Below, piece after piece: positions 14,637-23,136 of a stretch of 58,735 nt of DNA. Source of the stretch: Oscillospiraceae bacterium (GTDB lineage: Bacteria; Bacillota; Clostridia; Oscillospirales; Oscillospiraceae); the NCBI GenBank assembly GCA_017535635.1, contig JAFXTU010000017.1, positions 1 through 58,735 of the forward strand, written 5' to 3'. The notes below the pieces were generated by a model. That model did no database searches. It had not been told where the DNA came from and was given only the letters and a program-made list of their open reading frames with translations. Each line of letters starts with the position of its first letter. Positions within the stretch are counted from its first letter, which is position 1. A program made the translations under genes and the position numbers.

Positions 14637-15848
14637 ATGATGCAGGGCAATCGTTTCCGCCGTTTTTTGTTCTACGGCGGCATTGATCGGGAAAATTATG
14701 ACGCGATACGTCCCATGCTGTGGAAGAGAAACCTCCGGGCGCTTCGGATCACCGCGGCGCTGGCCAGAGGGATCGGCGTTATCTTTCTCGTTCTGAATCT
14801 GCTGCTCCGTACCGGCCTCTGGGTCCCCTATCTCTTCCTCCTCTGCGGCAGCGCGGTCACGCTTCTTCTGCTTCCGCTGATCAAGGAGGACGGAAGCGGA
14901 AAGGAGATCTGGAGCCTGCTGCTGTGCTACGGGCAGATCATCCTGGTCTGCGTCTATGCCGGCATCCTCAGCACCCAGAGAAGCAACCATGAGATCCCGG
15001 CCACCAGCGTCATCGTCTTTATCGCCCTGCTGCCGCTGACCATCGACGACCGCCCGATCCGCATGTTCGCGGTCATGCTGGGAGAATCCGCGGTCTACCT
15101 GCTGCTCTCCAACCTTTTGAAATCCGCCCACGCCTTTTCCCTGGATGTCCAGAACACTGTGACCTTCTGCATCGTGGGCATGGTCCTCTACGCGGTGATC
15201 TGCACCAGGAACATCCGGGAGCTCCACCAGAGCGAGCGGATCGAGAAGATCCAGCGGAGCATCATCACCTCCCTGGCCGCCGTGGTGGAGGAACGGGACG
15301 AAAATACCGGCGACCACATCCAGCGCACGGAGAACTACGTGGAGAAGCTCACCCGGCGGATGAAGAAATACGAGCGCTATTCCCGGCTGACGGAGGACTA
15401 CTACAACAATGTGATCCTGGCCGCCGCCATGCATGACATCGGCAAGATCCGCATTCCTGACCGGATCCTGAACAAGCCCGGAAGGCTGACGGAAGAAGAA
15501 TTCGAGATCATGAAAAAGCACTCCGGCTACGGCGCGGAGATCATCAAAAAAACCATGGGGGACATCGAGGAAGAGGAGTATTGCAGCATCGCCTGCAACA
15601 TCGCCCGGCATCACCATGAGCGCTATGACGGAAAGGGGTATCCCGACGGGCTGAAGGGGGAGGACATTCCCCTGGAAGCGCGGATGATGGCCCTGGCGGA
15701 CGTGTACGACGCCCTGGTCTCCGAGCGGGTCTATAAAAAGCCCTACTCCAAAGAGAAGGCCAGGGAGATCCTTCTGGAAGGCAACGGCACCCAGTTCGAC
15801 CCCTATCTGCTCCCACTGTTCCTGGACTGCGTGGAGAGCGAAAGGTAA
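14637..15848 (+). CDS. Membrane-anchored HD-GYP domain phosphodiesterase
   Basis: A 403-residue protein. The N-terminal about 190 residues contain several hydrophobic segments predicted to cross the membrane (for example GVIFLVLNLLLRTG and PYLFLLCGSAVTLLLLPL), then a short linker. The C-terminal HD-GYP domain carries GDHIQRTENYV, MHDIGKIRIPD (metal-binding HD, about residue 266), HHHERYDGKGYPDG (GYP signature, about residue 325) and LADVYDAL. This family hydrolyses cyclic di-GMP to GMP or pGpG. The ATG at 14637 follows GAGGAAAGC; an adjacent in-frame ATG lies at 14640. The gene is monocistronic. The sensory input domain is a bare membrane module without a known ligand fold. Confidence 0.88.
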   Translation: MMQGNRFRRFLFYGGIDRENYDAIRPMLWKRNLRALRITAALARGIGVIFLVLNLLLRTGLWVPYLFLLCGSAVTLLLLPLIKEDGSGKEIWSLLLCYGQIILVCVYAGILSTQRSNHEIPATSVIVFIALLPLTIDDRPIRMFAVMLGESAVYLLLSNLLKSAHAFSLDVQNTVTFCIVGMVLYAVICTRNIRELHQSERIEKIQRSIITSLAAVVEERDENTGDHIQRTENYVEKLTRRMKKYERYSRLTEDYYNNVILAAAMHDIGKIRIPDRILNKPGRLTEEEFEIMKKHSGYGAEIIKKTMGDIEEEEYCSIACNIARHHHERYDGKGYPDGLKGEDIPLEARMMALADVYDALVSERVYKKPYSKEKAREILLEGNGTQFDPYLLPLFLDCVESER

Positions 15849-15879
15849 GGAGAGACGGGAGGCGGCGCTTCCGCGCCTA

Positions 15880-15908
15880 TTGAACCGCCATTGCGCCTGT
15901 GTTATGAT
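15880..15908 (+). promoter_or_regulatory. Promoter of the rhamnose/FAD-oxidoreductase operon
   Basis: TTGAAC (15880-15885), 17-base spacer, TATGAT (15903-15908), about 50 bases upstream of ATG 15959. No operator palindrome was recognised. Confidence 0.7.
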
Positions 15909-15958
15909 GGGAACAGAATAAAAAAATGGAGGCTATGCCTCTCTCAGGAGGGACGAAC

Positions 15959-17476
15959 ATGAACGCGAAAACCTATCTGGAGCCGGAGACCCTGGTCCCC
16001 ATCTACGACGAGTGCGAGGTCCTGGTGGTGGGCGGCGGCAGCGCCGGTCACTCCGCCGCCGTGGCGGCGGCCCGGGCGGGCTGCAAAAACGTGATCCTCA
16101 TGGAGCGCTACGGCTACTGCGGCGGCGACGTGACGGGGGGCTACGTCCTGCTGATCCCCAGCCTCTCCTTCCACGAGAAGACCTATGTGCGGGGCATCCA
16201 GGAGGAGTGGTACACCCGCCTGAAGGACATCCCCGGCGCGGTCCGGGGGCCGGACGCCTCCCTGGCCGGGATCACCGACCCGGAGGAGGTGCGCAAGTGG
16301 GCCGACGTGGGCGGCGCCACCTATATCCCCCCCGCGAGAGTGGAGCACGGCTTCATGCTGGACCCCACCCAGCTGAAGATCGAGATGGACATCATGCTCT
16401 ATGAACTGCGGGATTCCATCCGGGTCCTCTACCACAGCTGGGGCGTGAAGCCCATCATGGAGGGGAGGGTGTGCAAGGGCGTCCTCTTCGAGTCCAAGGA
16501 GGGAAGAAAGGCCATCCTGGCCAAGGTGGTCATCGACGCCACCGGCGACGCGGACCTCTGCCGCCTCTCCGGGGCCCCCACCTCCTCGGCCATCGACGAC
16601 GAGTGCCGCTGCTCCTCCACCGCCCTGGTGTACCGCATCGGCGGCTTCAGCAAGAACGCCTACAACGCCTGGAACATGAGCCACCGGGAGGAGGCCCAGA
16701 AGCTCTCGGAGGCGCTGTTCAAGCTCCACGGCTTCCGCACCGGCATCATCACCGGCCCCACCGACGACGTGAGCTGGGTGAACAACTGGCAGCCCAAGCG
16801 GGACTGCTCCAGGATCGCCGACCAGACCGCCACGGAGATGGGCACCCGGCTGGTGCTCCGGGAGGTGCTGGAAGCCTACAAGACCTACGCCCCGGAGGTG
16901 TTCAAGGACGCCTTCCTCTACGACGTGGCTCCCCAGCTGGGGACCCGGGGCTCCCACCGGATCGTGGGCGAGTACGTCATCTCCTCCAATGACTGGGCCT
17001 TCCCCAAGGAGCATGAGGACTGCATCGCCTGGCACTGCACCGTGGACACCCTCAACGACAACGCCCCCATCGAGATCCCCTACCGCTCCATCCTGCCCCA
17101 GAAGGTGGAGAACCTGCTGGCCCCCGGCCGCCACATCTCGGCGGACCGGATCGCCATCGACAACGTGAACCTGATCCCCCAGTGCGTGGGCACCGGTCAG
17201 GCCGCCGGCGTGGCGGCGGCGGTGGCCGTGGCCGAAGGGAGCAGCACCCACACCGTGAACGTCTCCAGGGTCCAGGACATCCTGGCCGGGGAGCAGGACG
17301 TGCCCCTGCCCCGGAACGAGCACACGGACAAGAGCTATACCGAGTGCCTGGTGGCCCACGAGTACGGTCTCTACACCGCCGCGGCCAAGAAGGCCCGAGA
17401 GAGCGGGGACGCCGCCGGCTCCTACCGGCACTGGACCATGTCCAAGGGCGCGGGGGACCCCTCCAAGAAGAAATAA
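15959..17476 (+). CDS. FAD-dependent oxidoreductase (FAD_oxidored, PF12831 type)
   Basis: A 505-residue flavoprotein. A Rossmann ADP-binding motif VVGGGSAGHSAAVAAARAG is followed by the GYCGGDVTGGY segment typical of PF12831 proteins. A second FAD contact is near ATGDADLCRLSGAP, and the C-terminal GRHISADRIA and VGTGQAAGVAAAVAV motifs close the flavin site. The start at 15959 is preferred over the upstream ATG because AGGAGGG lies six bases before it. The gene is first in the rhamnose-type operon. Such proteins occur beside plant-pectin and deoxysugar genes, where they probably oxidise a sugar or polyol derivative; the reaction here is unknown. Confidence 0.8.
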   Translation: MNAKTYLEPETLVPIYDECEVLVVGGGSAGHSAAVAAARAGCKNVILMERYGYCGGDVTGGYVLLIPSLSFHEKTYVRGIQEEWYTRLKDIPGAVRGPDASLAGITDPEEVRKWADVGGATYIPPARVEHGFMLDPTQLKIEMDIMLYELRDSIRVLYHSWGVKPIMEGRVCKGVLFESKEGRKAILAKVVIDATGDADLCRLSGAPTSSAIDDECRCSSTALVYRIGGFSKNAYNAWNMSHREEAQKLSEALFKLHGFRTGIITGPTDDVSWVNNWQPKRDCSRIADQTATEMGTRLVLREVLEAYKTYAPEVFKDAFLYDVAPQLGTRGSHRIVGEYVISSNDWAFPKEHEDCIAWHCTVDTLNDNAPIEIPYRSILPQKVENLLAPGRHISADRIAIDNVNLIPQCVGTGQAAGVAAAVAVAEGSSTHTVNVSRVQDILAGEQDVPLPRNEHTDKSYTECLVAHEYGLYTAAAKKARESGDAAGSYRHWTMSKGAGDPSKKK

Positions 17477-17479
17477 AGC

Positions 17480-17647
17480 ATGAAGGAATACAAGGTCATC
17501 GAAGTCAAGTTCAAGAATAAGAACAAGGTCGAGGAGATCATGAACGACATGGCGAAGCTGGGCTGGGAGCTCACCTGTATGTCCTATTGGAGCGGGTGGA
17601 GCACCGGTCTGCTCATCGCCTTTTCCAGAGAGCGGAAGGAAGACTGA
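17480..17647 (+). CDS. Small DUF4177-like protein
   Basis: A 55-residue protein starting three bases after the FAD oxidoreductase stop. It has the pattern of short DUF4177 proteins: MKEYKVIEVKF, an amphipathic KVEEIMNDMAKLGWEL helix, and a C-terminal beta-turn rich in Trp/Ser with FSRERK at the end. The ribosome site is weak (AAGAAG inside the preceding gene), consistent with translational coupling. Role unknown; its conserved position between the oxidoreductase and kinase suggests a co-expressed accessory. Confidence 0.65.
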   Translation: MKEYKVIEVKFKNKNKVEEIMNDMAKLGWELTCMSYWSGWSTGLLIAFSRERKED

Positions 17648-17699
17648 AACGATTTGCGCCGCCCCCGGGTTCGGGGGCGGCGCGGACAGGAGATGGGGC

Positions 17700-18974
17700 A
17701 TGAAACGCGCGCTTGCCGTCGACCTGGGCGCTTCCTCCGGCCGCCTGGTCGCGGGTTGGCGGGAGGGGGGAGAAGTGCATGCCGAGGAGGTCCATCGCTT
17801 CCCCAATTCCATGGACCTTCGGGACGGCCATCGGGTCTGGGACGCGGAACGGCTGCTCCGGGAGGTAAGAACCGGCATCGAAAAGGCCATGGCCCGGTAT
17901 GGGAAGATCTCCTCCCTGGCCATCGACACCTGGGGCGTGGACTATGTGCTCCTCCGGGGGGAGGAACCGGTCAGTCCCGTCTATGCCTACCGGGACGAGC
18001 GGACCGGGGCCGCGGTGGAGGCCGTCCACGCCGTCGTCCCCTTCCCGGAGCTCTACCGGCGGACCGGCTGCCAGTTCCAGCCCTTCAACACGGTCTACCA
18101 GCTCATGGCGGACAAGCTCAGCGGGCGGCTGGAGGGGGTCACGGACCTGCTCATGCTGCCGGAATACCTGAGCTGGCGGCTCTGCGGGAAAAAGGCGCGG
18201 GAGTACACGAGCGCCGCCACCACGGGACTCCTCAGTGTCCGTACCGGGGAGTATGACCGGGAGCTGATCCGGGCCCTGGGCCTCCCGGAGGGGCTGTTCC
18301 CGCCCCTGTCCAAGCCGGGGACGCCCCTGGGGGAGTACAAGGGCATCCCGGTCCTCCTCTGCGCCAGCCACGACACCGCCTCCGCCGTGGAGGGCATCCC
18401 GGAGCTGGGGGACGAGCCCTACCTCTCCTCCGGCACCTGGTCCCTCCTGGGCCTGAAGACCCCGGCGCCCCTCACGGACGAGGCGAGCCGGAGGGGCAAC
18501 TGGTCCAATGAGGGAGGCGTGGGCTACAATCGCTATCAGAAGAACATCATGGGCCTTTGGCTGGTGAACGAGCTCCGCCGGGAGCTCTGCCCGGAGACGA
18601 GCCTGCCGGACCTGCTCTCCCAGGCGGAGAAGAGCTCTTTCGACGGCCTGGCGGACGCGGATTCCCCCGCCTTTCTGGCCCCGGGGAGCATGGCCGGGGC
18701 CTTCCGGGAGGCCCTGGGGGGCGGGCAGTATTCCGCCCCTGCGCTCGTCCGCTGCGCCTGCCGCTCCCTGGCGGCGAGCTACGCCGCCGCCCTGGGGGAG
18801 CTGGCGGCAAACACGGGCAGGCGCTTCTGCCGCCTCACCGTGGTGGGCGGCGGGGCGAAGAACGCCTTTCTGAACCGCCTCACCGCCGAGGCGAGCGGGC
18901 TGGAGGTACGGGCGCTTCCCCTGGAGGCCACGGCCCTGGGGAACCTGAAGATACAGATGGGAGCTGAGCTATGA
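17700..18974 (+). CDS. rhaB: Rhamnulokinase (FGGY family)
   Basis: A 424-residue sugar kinase. The FGGY N-terminal motif (AVDLGASSGRLV), the substrate Asp region IDTWGVDYVLL and a C-terminal ATP-binding VVGGGAKNAFLNRLTA motif are all present. TSAATTGLLSVRTGEYD and SSGTWSLLGLK match rhamnulokinase-type loops. It phosphorylates L-rhamnulose to the 1-phosphate. At 424 residues it is shorter than enteric RhaB, but the domain order is complete. The stop overlaps the next gene by four bases (ATGA), and rhamnose isomerase follows directly, which supports the assignment over fuculokinase. Confidence 0.88.
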   Translation: MKRALAVDLGASSGRLVAGWREGGEVHAEEVHRFPNSMDLRDGHRVWDAERLLREVRTGIEKAMARYGKISSLAIDTWGVDYVLLRGEEPVSPVYAYRDERTGAAVEAVHAVVPFPELYRRTGCQFQPFNTVYQLMADKLSGRLEGVTDLLMLPEYLSWRLCGKKAREYTSAATTGLLSVRTGEYDRELIRALGLPEGLFPPLSKPGTPLGEYKGIPVLLCASHDTASAVEGIPELGDEPYLSSGTWSLLGLKTPAPLTDEASRRGNWSNEGGVGYNRYQKNIMGLWLVNELRRELCPETSLPDLLSQAEKSSFDGLADADSPAFLAPGSMAGAFREALGGGQYSAPALVRCACRSLAASYAAALGELAANTGRRFCRLTVVGGGAKNAFLNRLTAEASGLEVRALPLEATALGNLKIQMGAEL

Positions 18975-20239
18975 CCAGATTTGAGAGCGCCAGAGAGATC
19001 TTCTCACGCCGGGGGATCGGCGTGGAGGCGGCCATGGACGCCCTGGGGAGAAAGGCCATCTCCATCCACTGCTGGCAGGGCGACGATGTGACCGGCTTTG
19101 ACTTTCCCGGCCAGGGGGGCGGGAACGGCATCCAGGCCACCGGGGACTACCCCGGCCGGGCCCGGAACTTTGAGGAATTGAAGGAGGATTTGCGCCTGGC
19201 CTTTTCCCTCATTCCGGGGAAGAAGCGGCTGAACCTCCACGCCAGCTACGCCGTCTTCCCACCGGGGGAATGGGCGGACCGGGACGAGCTGGAGTTCCGG
19301 CACTTTGTCCCCTGGGTGGAGTTCGCCAGGGAGCTGGGCGTGGGACTGGACTTCAATCCCACCCTTTTCGGCCACCCCAGGGTGGAGGACGGCCTGACCC
19401 TCTCCTCCCCGGAGGAGGAGACGAGGCGCTTCTGGATCCGCCACTGTGTGGCCTGCCGGCGCATCGCCCAGAGGATGGGGGAGGAGCTGGGGGACAAGGT
19501 CCTCTGCAACCTCTGGATCCCCGACGGGTACAAGGACATTCCCGCCGACCGGCTGGGCCCCCGGCTGCGGCTGAAATCGGCCCTGGACGAGGTTTTCTGG
19601 GAGGAGTGCCCCAACGTCATCGACAGCGTGGAGTCCAAGGTCTTTGCCGTCGGGGTGGAGAGCTATACCGTGGGCTCCCACGAATTCTACCTCAGCTACG
19701 CCGCCTCCCATCCGGGGGTCTATCCCCTGCTGGACAACGGCCACTTCCACCCCACGGAGACGGTGTCGGACAAGCTTCCCGCCCTGCTGCCCTTCTTCCG
19801 CTATCTCCCCCTCCACGTGACCAGGGGCGTCCGCTGGGACAGCGACCATGTGCCCCTTCAGGACGACGAGCTGCGGGAGATGATGAAGGAGATCGTCCGC
19901 TGCTCTGCCATGAAGCGGGTCCTCATCGGTCTGGACTTCTTCGACGCCTCTGTAAACCGGATCGCCGCCTGGGTCCTGGGGGCCAGGAGCGTCCAGAAGG
20001 CCCTGCTCTTCGCCCTCCTGCAGCCCCACGAGAGCCTGAAGGAGAGCCAGGACAAGGGGGACTTCACCCGGCGGCTGGTGGAGATGGAGGAGGCGAAAAG
20101 CCTGCCCTGGGACGACGTGTGGGCGGAATACTGCGCCCGGCAGGACCTTCCTGCGGACGGGAGCTGGCTGGAGACCGTGAAGGAATACGAGGAGCGGGTC
20201 CTGAAAAAACGGAAGGGACTCCGGGAAATAGGAGGATAA
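18971..20239 (+). CDS. rhaA: L-rhamnose isomerase
   Basis: A 422-residue TIM-barrel isomerase, essentially the length of characterised RhaA. The start region GIGVEAAMDALGRKAISIHC and SIHCWQGDDVTGFD are RhaA-like. Metal-binding residues are in GLDFNPTLFGHP, LDNGHFHPTE and WDSDHVPLQDDE, and a late helical region (LIGLDFFDASVNRIAAW) matches the family. It converts L-rhamnose to L-rhamnulose, the step before RhaB. No rhamnulose-1-phosphate aldolase or transporter is in this operon, so the pathway must be completed elsewhere. It overlaps rhaB by four bases, indicating coupling. Confidence 0.92.
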   Translation: MTRFESAREIFSRRGIGVEAAMDALGRKAISIHCWQGDDVTGFDFPGQGGGNGIQATGDYPGRARNFEELKEDLRLAFSLIPGKKRLNLHASYAVFPPGEWADRDELEFRHFVPWVEFARELGVGLDFNPTLFGHPRVEDGLTLSSPEEETRRFWIRHCVACRRIAQRMGEELGDKVLCNLWIPDGYKDIPADRLGPRLRLKSALDEVFWEECPNVIDSVESKVFAVGVESYTVGSHEFYLSYAASHPGVYPLLDNGHFHPTETVSDKLPALLPFFRYLPLHVTRGVRWDSDHVPLQDDELREMMKEIVRCSAMKRVLIGLDFFDASVNRIAAWVLGARSVQKALLFALLQPHESLKESQDKGDFTRRLVEMEEAKSLPWDDVWAEYCARQDLPADGSWLETVKEYEERVLKKRKGLREIGG

Positions 20240-20240
20240 G

Positions 20241-20882
20241 GTGAAGATCCATTCGGTTTTTGACGCGGAGTTCAAGCCCTACGGCAAGGTGCTGGCGGGC
20301 TACGATACTTCGGAGCTTTTGCAGGCCATGGCGGCCATTCCACTGCCGGAGGCGGGCACCGCCTATGAGCCGGCCCTCCCGGCCCTGGAGAGCTGCGCCG
20401 TTTTCAGGGAATTCGGCGAGCGGGCCTACGGCGGGATGCCGGTGCAGCTGGGCATGTGCTGGGGCCGCAATACGGTCCTGAACTGCCTGGAGTACCACCG
20501 GGACAGCGAGCTGAACATCGGGGAAGGGGACTTCATCCTTCTCCTGGCCCGGCAGGAGGAGATCGAGGGCGGGGTCCTGGACACCGGAAAGGTCAAGGCC
20601 TTCCGGGCCCCGGCGGGGGCCGTGGTGGAGGTCTACGCCACCACGCTGCACTATGCTCCCTGCCATGTGGACGCCTCCGCCGGCTTCCGGGTGGCGGTGG
20701 TCCTCCCCAGGGGCACCAATACGGCCAGGCCGGAGATCGGGGAGAAGGACCCGGAGGACAGGCTGCTCCGGGCAAGGAACAAGTGGCTCCTGGCCCATCC
20801 GGCCTCCCCGGAGGCCGCCGACGGGGCTTACATCGGCCTCAAGGGAACCAACATCGACATCGCCAAGGAGGGTGACGCATGA
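20241..20882 (+). CDS. DUF4867 family protein
   Basis: A 213-residue, single-domain protein with a cupin-like run of short beta-strands. Motifs include NCLEYHRDSELNIG, EVYATTLHYAPCHVD and GFRVAVVLPRGTN. This is the DUF4867 pattern seen beside sugar isomerases and kinases in Clostridia. It uses a GTG start with GGAGG six bases upstream, one base after the isomerase stop, and overlaps the next gene by four bases. It may process or sense a deoxysugar, but no activity is established from sequence. Confidence 0.7.
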   Translation: MKIHSVFDAEFKPYGKVLAGYDTSELLQAMAAIPLPEAGTAYEPALPALESCAVFREFGERAYGGMPVQLGMCWGRNTVLNCLEYHRDSELNIGEGDFILLLARQEEIEGGVLDTGKVKAFRAPAGAVVEVYATTLHYAPCHVDASAGFRVAVVLPRGTNTARPEIGEKDPEDRLLRARNKWLLAHPASPEAADGAYIGLKGTNIDIAKEGDA

Positions 20883-22030
20883 TCCGGGTCGCCATCATCG
20901 GGACGGGGGGCATCGCGAACGCCCACGTCCAGGCCTATCTCAGGCAGGCGGGGCGCTGCGCCGTCGCCGCCCTCTGCGACATCGTCCCCGGCAAGGCAGA
21001 GCAGATGAAGGAGCGCTGCGGCCTCCAAAACGCCGACTGCTATACCGACTGGCGGGAGGTGCTGAAGCGGGAGGACATCGACCTGGTGGACGTGTGCACG
21101 CCCCCCTTTGTCCACGCCCAGGCCAGCATCGCCGCCCTCCGCAGCGGGAAGAACGTGGTCTGCGAAAAGCCCATGGCCGCCTCCCTGGAGGAGTGCGACG
21201 CCATGCTCCGGGCCAGGGACGAGAGCGGGAAAATGCTCTCCATCATCGCCCAGAACCGCTTCCGCAAGCCCATCCGGGACCTGAAGGCCCTGCTGGACAG
21301 CGGCCTGGCCGGGAAAGTGCGCCACGTGCAGGTGGACTCCTTCTGGTGGCGGGGCCACAGCTACTACGACCTGTGGTGGCGGGGCACCTGGGAGAAGGAG
21401 GGCGGCGGCTGCACCCTGAACCATGCGGTGCACCACATCGACATGCTCTGCTGGATGATGGGCCTGCCGGAGCAGGTCACCAGCGTCATTGCCAACGTGG
21501 GCCATGACAACGCCCAGGTGGAGGACCTGTCCATGTCCATCCTGAGCTACCTCGGCGCTCTGGGCCAGCTCACGGCCAGCGTCGTCCACCACGGGGAGGA
21601 GCAGCAGCTTATCTTCCAGTGCGAGAAGGCCCGCATCTCCGCCCCCTTCAAGGTCTACGCCTCTCTGGAGAAGCCCAACGGCTTCCCCATCCGGAACGAG
21701 GAACTGGAAAAGGAGCTCACCGCTTTTGCGGACGCCCTGCCCCCCCTCCCCCTGGAGGGCCACGACGGGCAGCTCGAGGACGTGCTCTCCGCCCTGGAGC
21801 AGGGGAGGGCCCCCGCCATCGGCGGGGAGGACGGGCGCAGGACCATCGAGCTCATCACCGCCGTGTTCAAGGCCGGGTCCTCCGGGGAGACCGTGCGCCT
21901 GCCCCTCCAGCCCTCCGACCCCTTCTATACCGCGGAGGGGATCCTGGCCTCCGTGCCCCATTTCTACGAGAAGACCGCTTCCAAGGCTGACCAGGAGGGA
22001 GAGATCACCCTGGGCAGCAGCTATAAGTAA
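20879..22030 (+). CDS. Gfo/Idh/MocA family oxidoreductase
   Basis: A 383-residue NAD(P)-dependent oxidoreductase. The Rossmann motif IIGTGGIANAHVQAYL starts at residue 4. VCEKPMA contains the catalytic Lys of the family's EKP motif, and HAVHHIDMLCWMMG supplies the substrate-binding His pair. The C-terminal beta-sheet domain is complete. These enzymes oxidise or isomerise sugar hydroxyls through ketone intermediates. Coupled by an ATGA overlap to DUF4867 and followed by a second, divergent Gfo/Idh/MocA protein, it probably forms a two-enzyme pathway on one sugar. Substrate unknown. Confidence 0.88.
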   Translation: MIRVAIIGTGGIANAHVQAYLRQAGRCAVAALCDIVPGKAEQMKERCGLQNADCYTDWREVLKREDIDLVDVCTPPFVHAQASIAALRSGKNVVCEKPMAASLEECDAMLRARDESGKMLSIIAQNRFRKPIRDLKALLDSGLAGKVRHVQVDSFWWRGHSYYDLWWRGTWEKEGGGCTLNHAVHHIDMLCWMMGLPEQVTSVIANVGHDNAQVEDLSMSILSYLGALGQLTASVVHHGEEQQLIFQCEKARISAPFKVYASLEKPNGFPIRNEELEKELTAFADALPPLPLEGHDGQLEDVLSALEQGRAPAIGGEDGRRTIELITAVFKAGSSGETVRLPLQPSDPFYTAEGILASVPHFYEKTASKADQEGEITLGSSYK

Positions 22031-22048
22031 GCAAGGAGGAGCACACAG

Positions 22049-23125
22049 ATGCAGGTATCCGACGGCATGAGCTACGCCCCCAAGGGGAAGCCAAGGCCCG
22101 TGGTGAAGCCGGGAGAATTCCTCTTCTCCGCCGCTCACCTGGACCACGGGCACATCTACGGCATGGTGAACGCCCTCACCGAGGCGGGGGGCACCCTGAA
22201 GTCCGTCTATGATCCCCAGCCGGAGCGCCTGGCGGCGTTTCTGAAGGCCTATCCCCAGGCAAAGGCCGTCTCCTCCGAGGAGGAGCTGCTCTCCGACCCG
22301 GAGACGATCCTGGTGGCCTCCGCCCACGTCACCTGTGAGCGGGGGCCCTTCGGCTGCCGGGTCATGGCGGCGGGGAAGGACTACTTCACCGACAAGGCCC
22401 CCTTCACCACCCTGGACCAGCTGGCCCAGGCCAGGGCCATGGCGGCCAAGACGGGGCGGAAGTACATGGTCTACTACGGCGAGCGGCTCCACGTGGAGGG
22501 GGCCATCCTGGCCGGGTATATGATCGAACAAGGGGAGATCGGCAGGGTGATCCACGTGGAGGGCCTGGGGCCCCACCGGCTGGGCGCCCCCGGACGGCCC
22601 GCCTGGTTCTTTGAGAAGGAGAAGTACGGCGGCATCCTCTGCGACATCGGCAGTCACCAGATCGAGCAGTACCTCTACTACGCCGGGGAGGAGGACGCCA
22701 GGGTGGCCTACAGCCGCATCGGGAACTACGCAAATCCCCAGTACCCGGAGCTGGACGACTTCGGGGACTGCTCCATCGTGGGAGCCAAGGGGAGCACCAA
22801 CTATTTCCGGGTGGACTGGTTCACCCCCGACGGCCTCAGCACCTGGGGGGACGGGCGCACCCTCATCCTGGGCACCGAGGGCTACATCGAGATCCGCAAA
22901 TATGTGAACATCGCCTCCGGAAAGCCGGGAGGCGACCACGTCTTCCTGGTGAACGGAAAGGGCGAGCAGTACTTCGACGCCCACGGCGTCACCGGCTACC
23001 CCTTCTTCGGGGCCCTGATCCTGGACTGCCTGAACCGCACCGAGAACGCCATGACCCAGAAGCACGCCTTCCTGGCAGCCCAGCTCTGCCTGGAGGCCCA
23101 GGCCCAGGCGGTGAAGGTAAAATGA
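22049..23125 (+). CDS. Divergent Gfo/Idh/MocA family oxidoreductase
   Basis: A 358-residue relative of the preceding gene. The usual GxGxxG nucleotide motif is replaced by FSAAHLDHGHIYGM, although the fold's DPQPERLAAF strand-helix remains. The EKP motif appears as FTDKAPF, retaining the catalytic Lys. YYGERLHVEGAILAGYM and GSHQIEQYLYYAG supply the active-site Tyr/His region. NAD(P) binding may be altered. AGGAGG precedes the ATG. It lies between the canonical paralogue and a secreted SGNH hydrolase. Confidence 0.8.
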   Translation: MQVSDGMSYAPKGKPRPVVKPGEFLFSAAHLDHGHIYGMVNALTEAGGTLKSVYDPQPERLAAFLKAYPQAKAVSSEEELLSDPETILVASAHVTCERGPFGCRVMAAGKDYFTDKAPFTTLDQLAQARAMAAKTGRKYMVYYGERLHVEGAILAGYMIEQGEIGRVIHVEGLGPHRLGAPGRPAWFFEKEKYGGILCDIGSHQIEQYLYYAGEEDARVAYSRIGNYANPQYPELDDFGDCSIVGAKGSTNYFRVDWFTPDGLSTWGDGRTLILGTEGYIEIRKYVNIASGKPGGDHVFLVNGKGEQYFDAHGVTGYPFFGALILDCLNRTENAMTQKHAFLAAQLCLEAQAQAVKVK

Positions 23126-23136
23126 GGAGGCTTTCT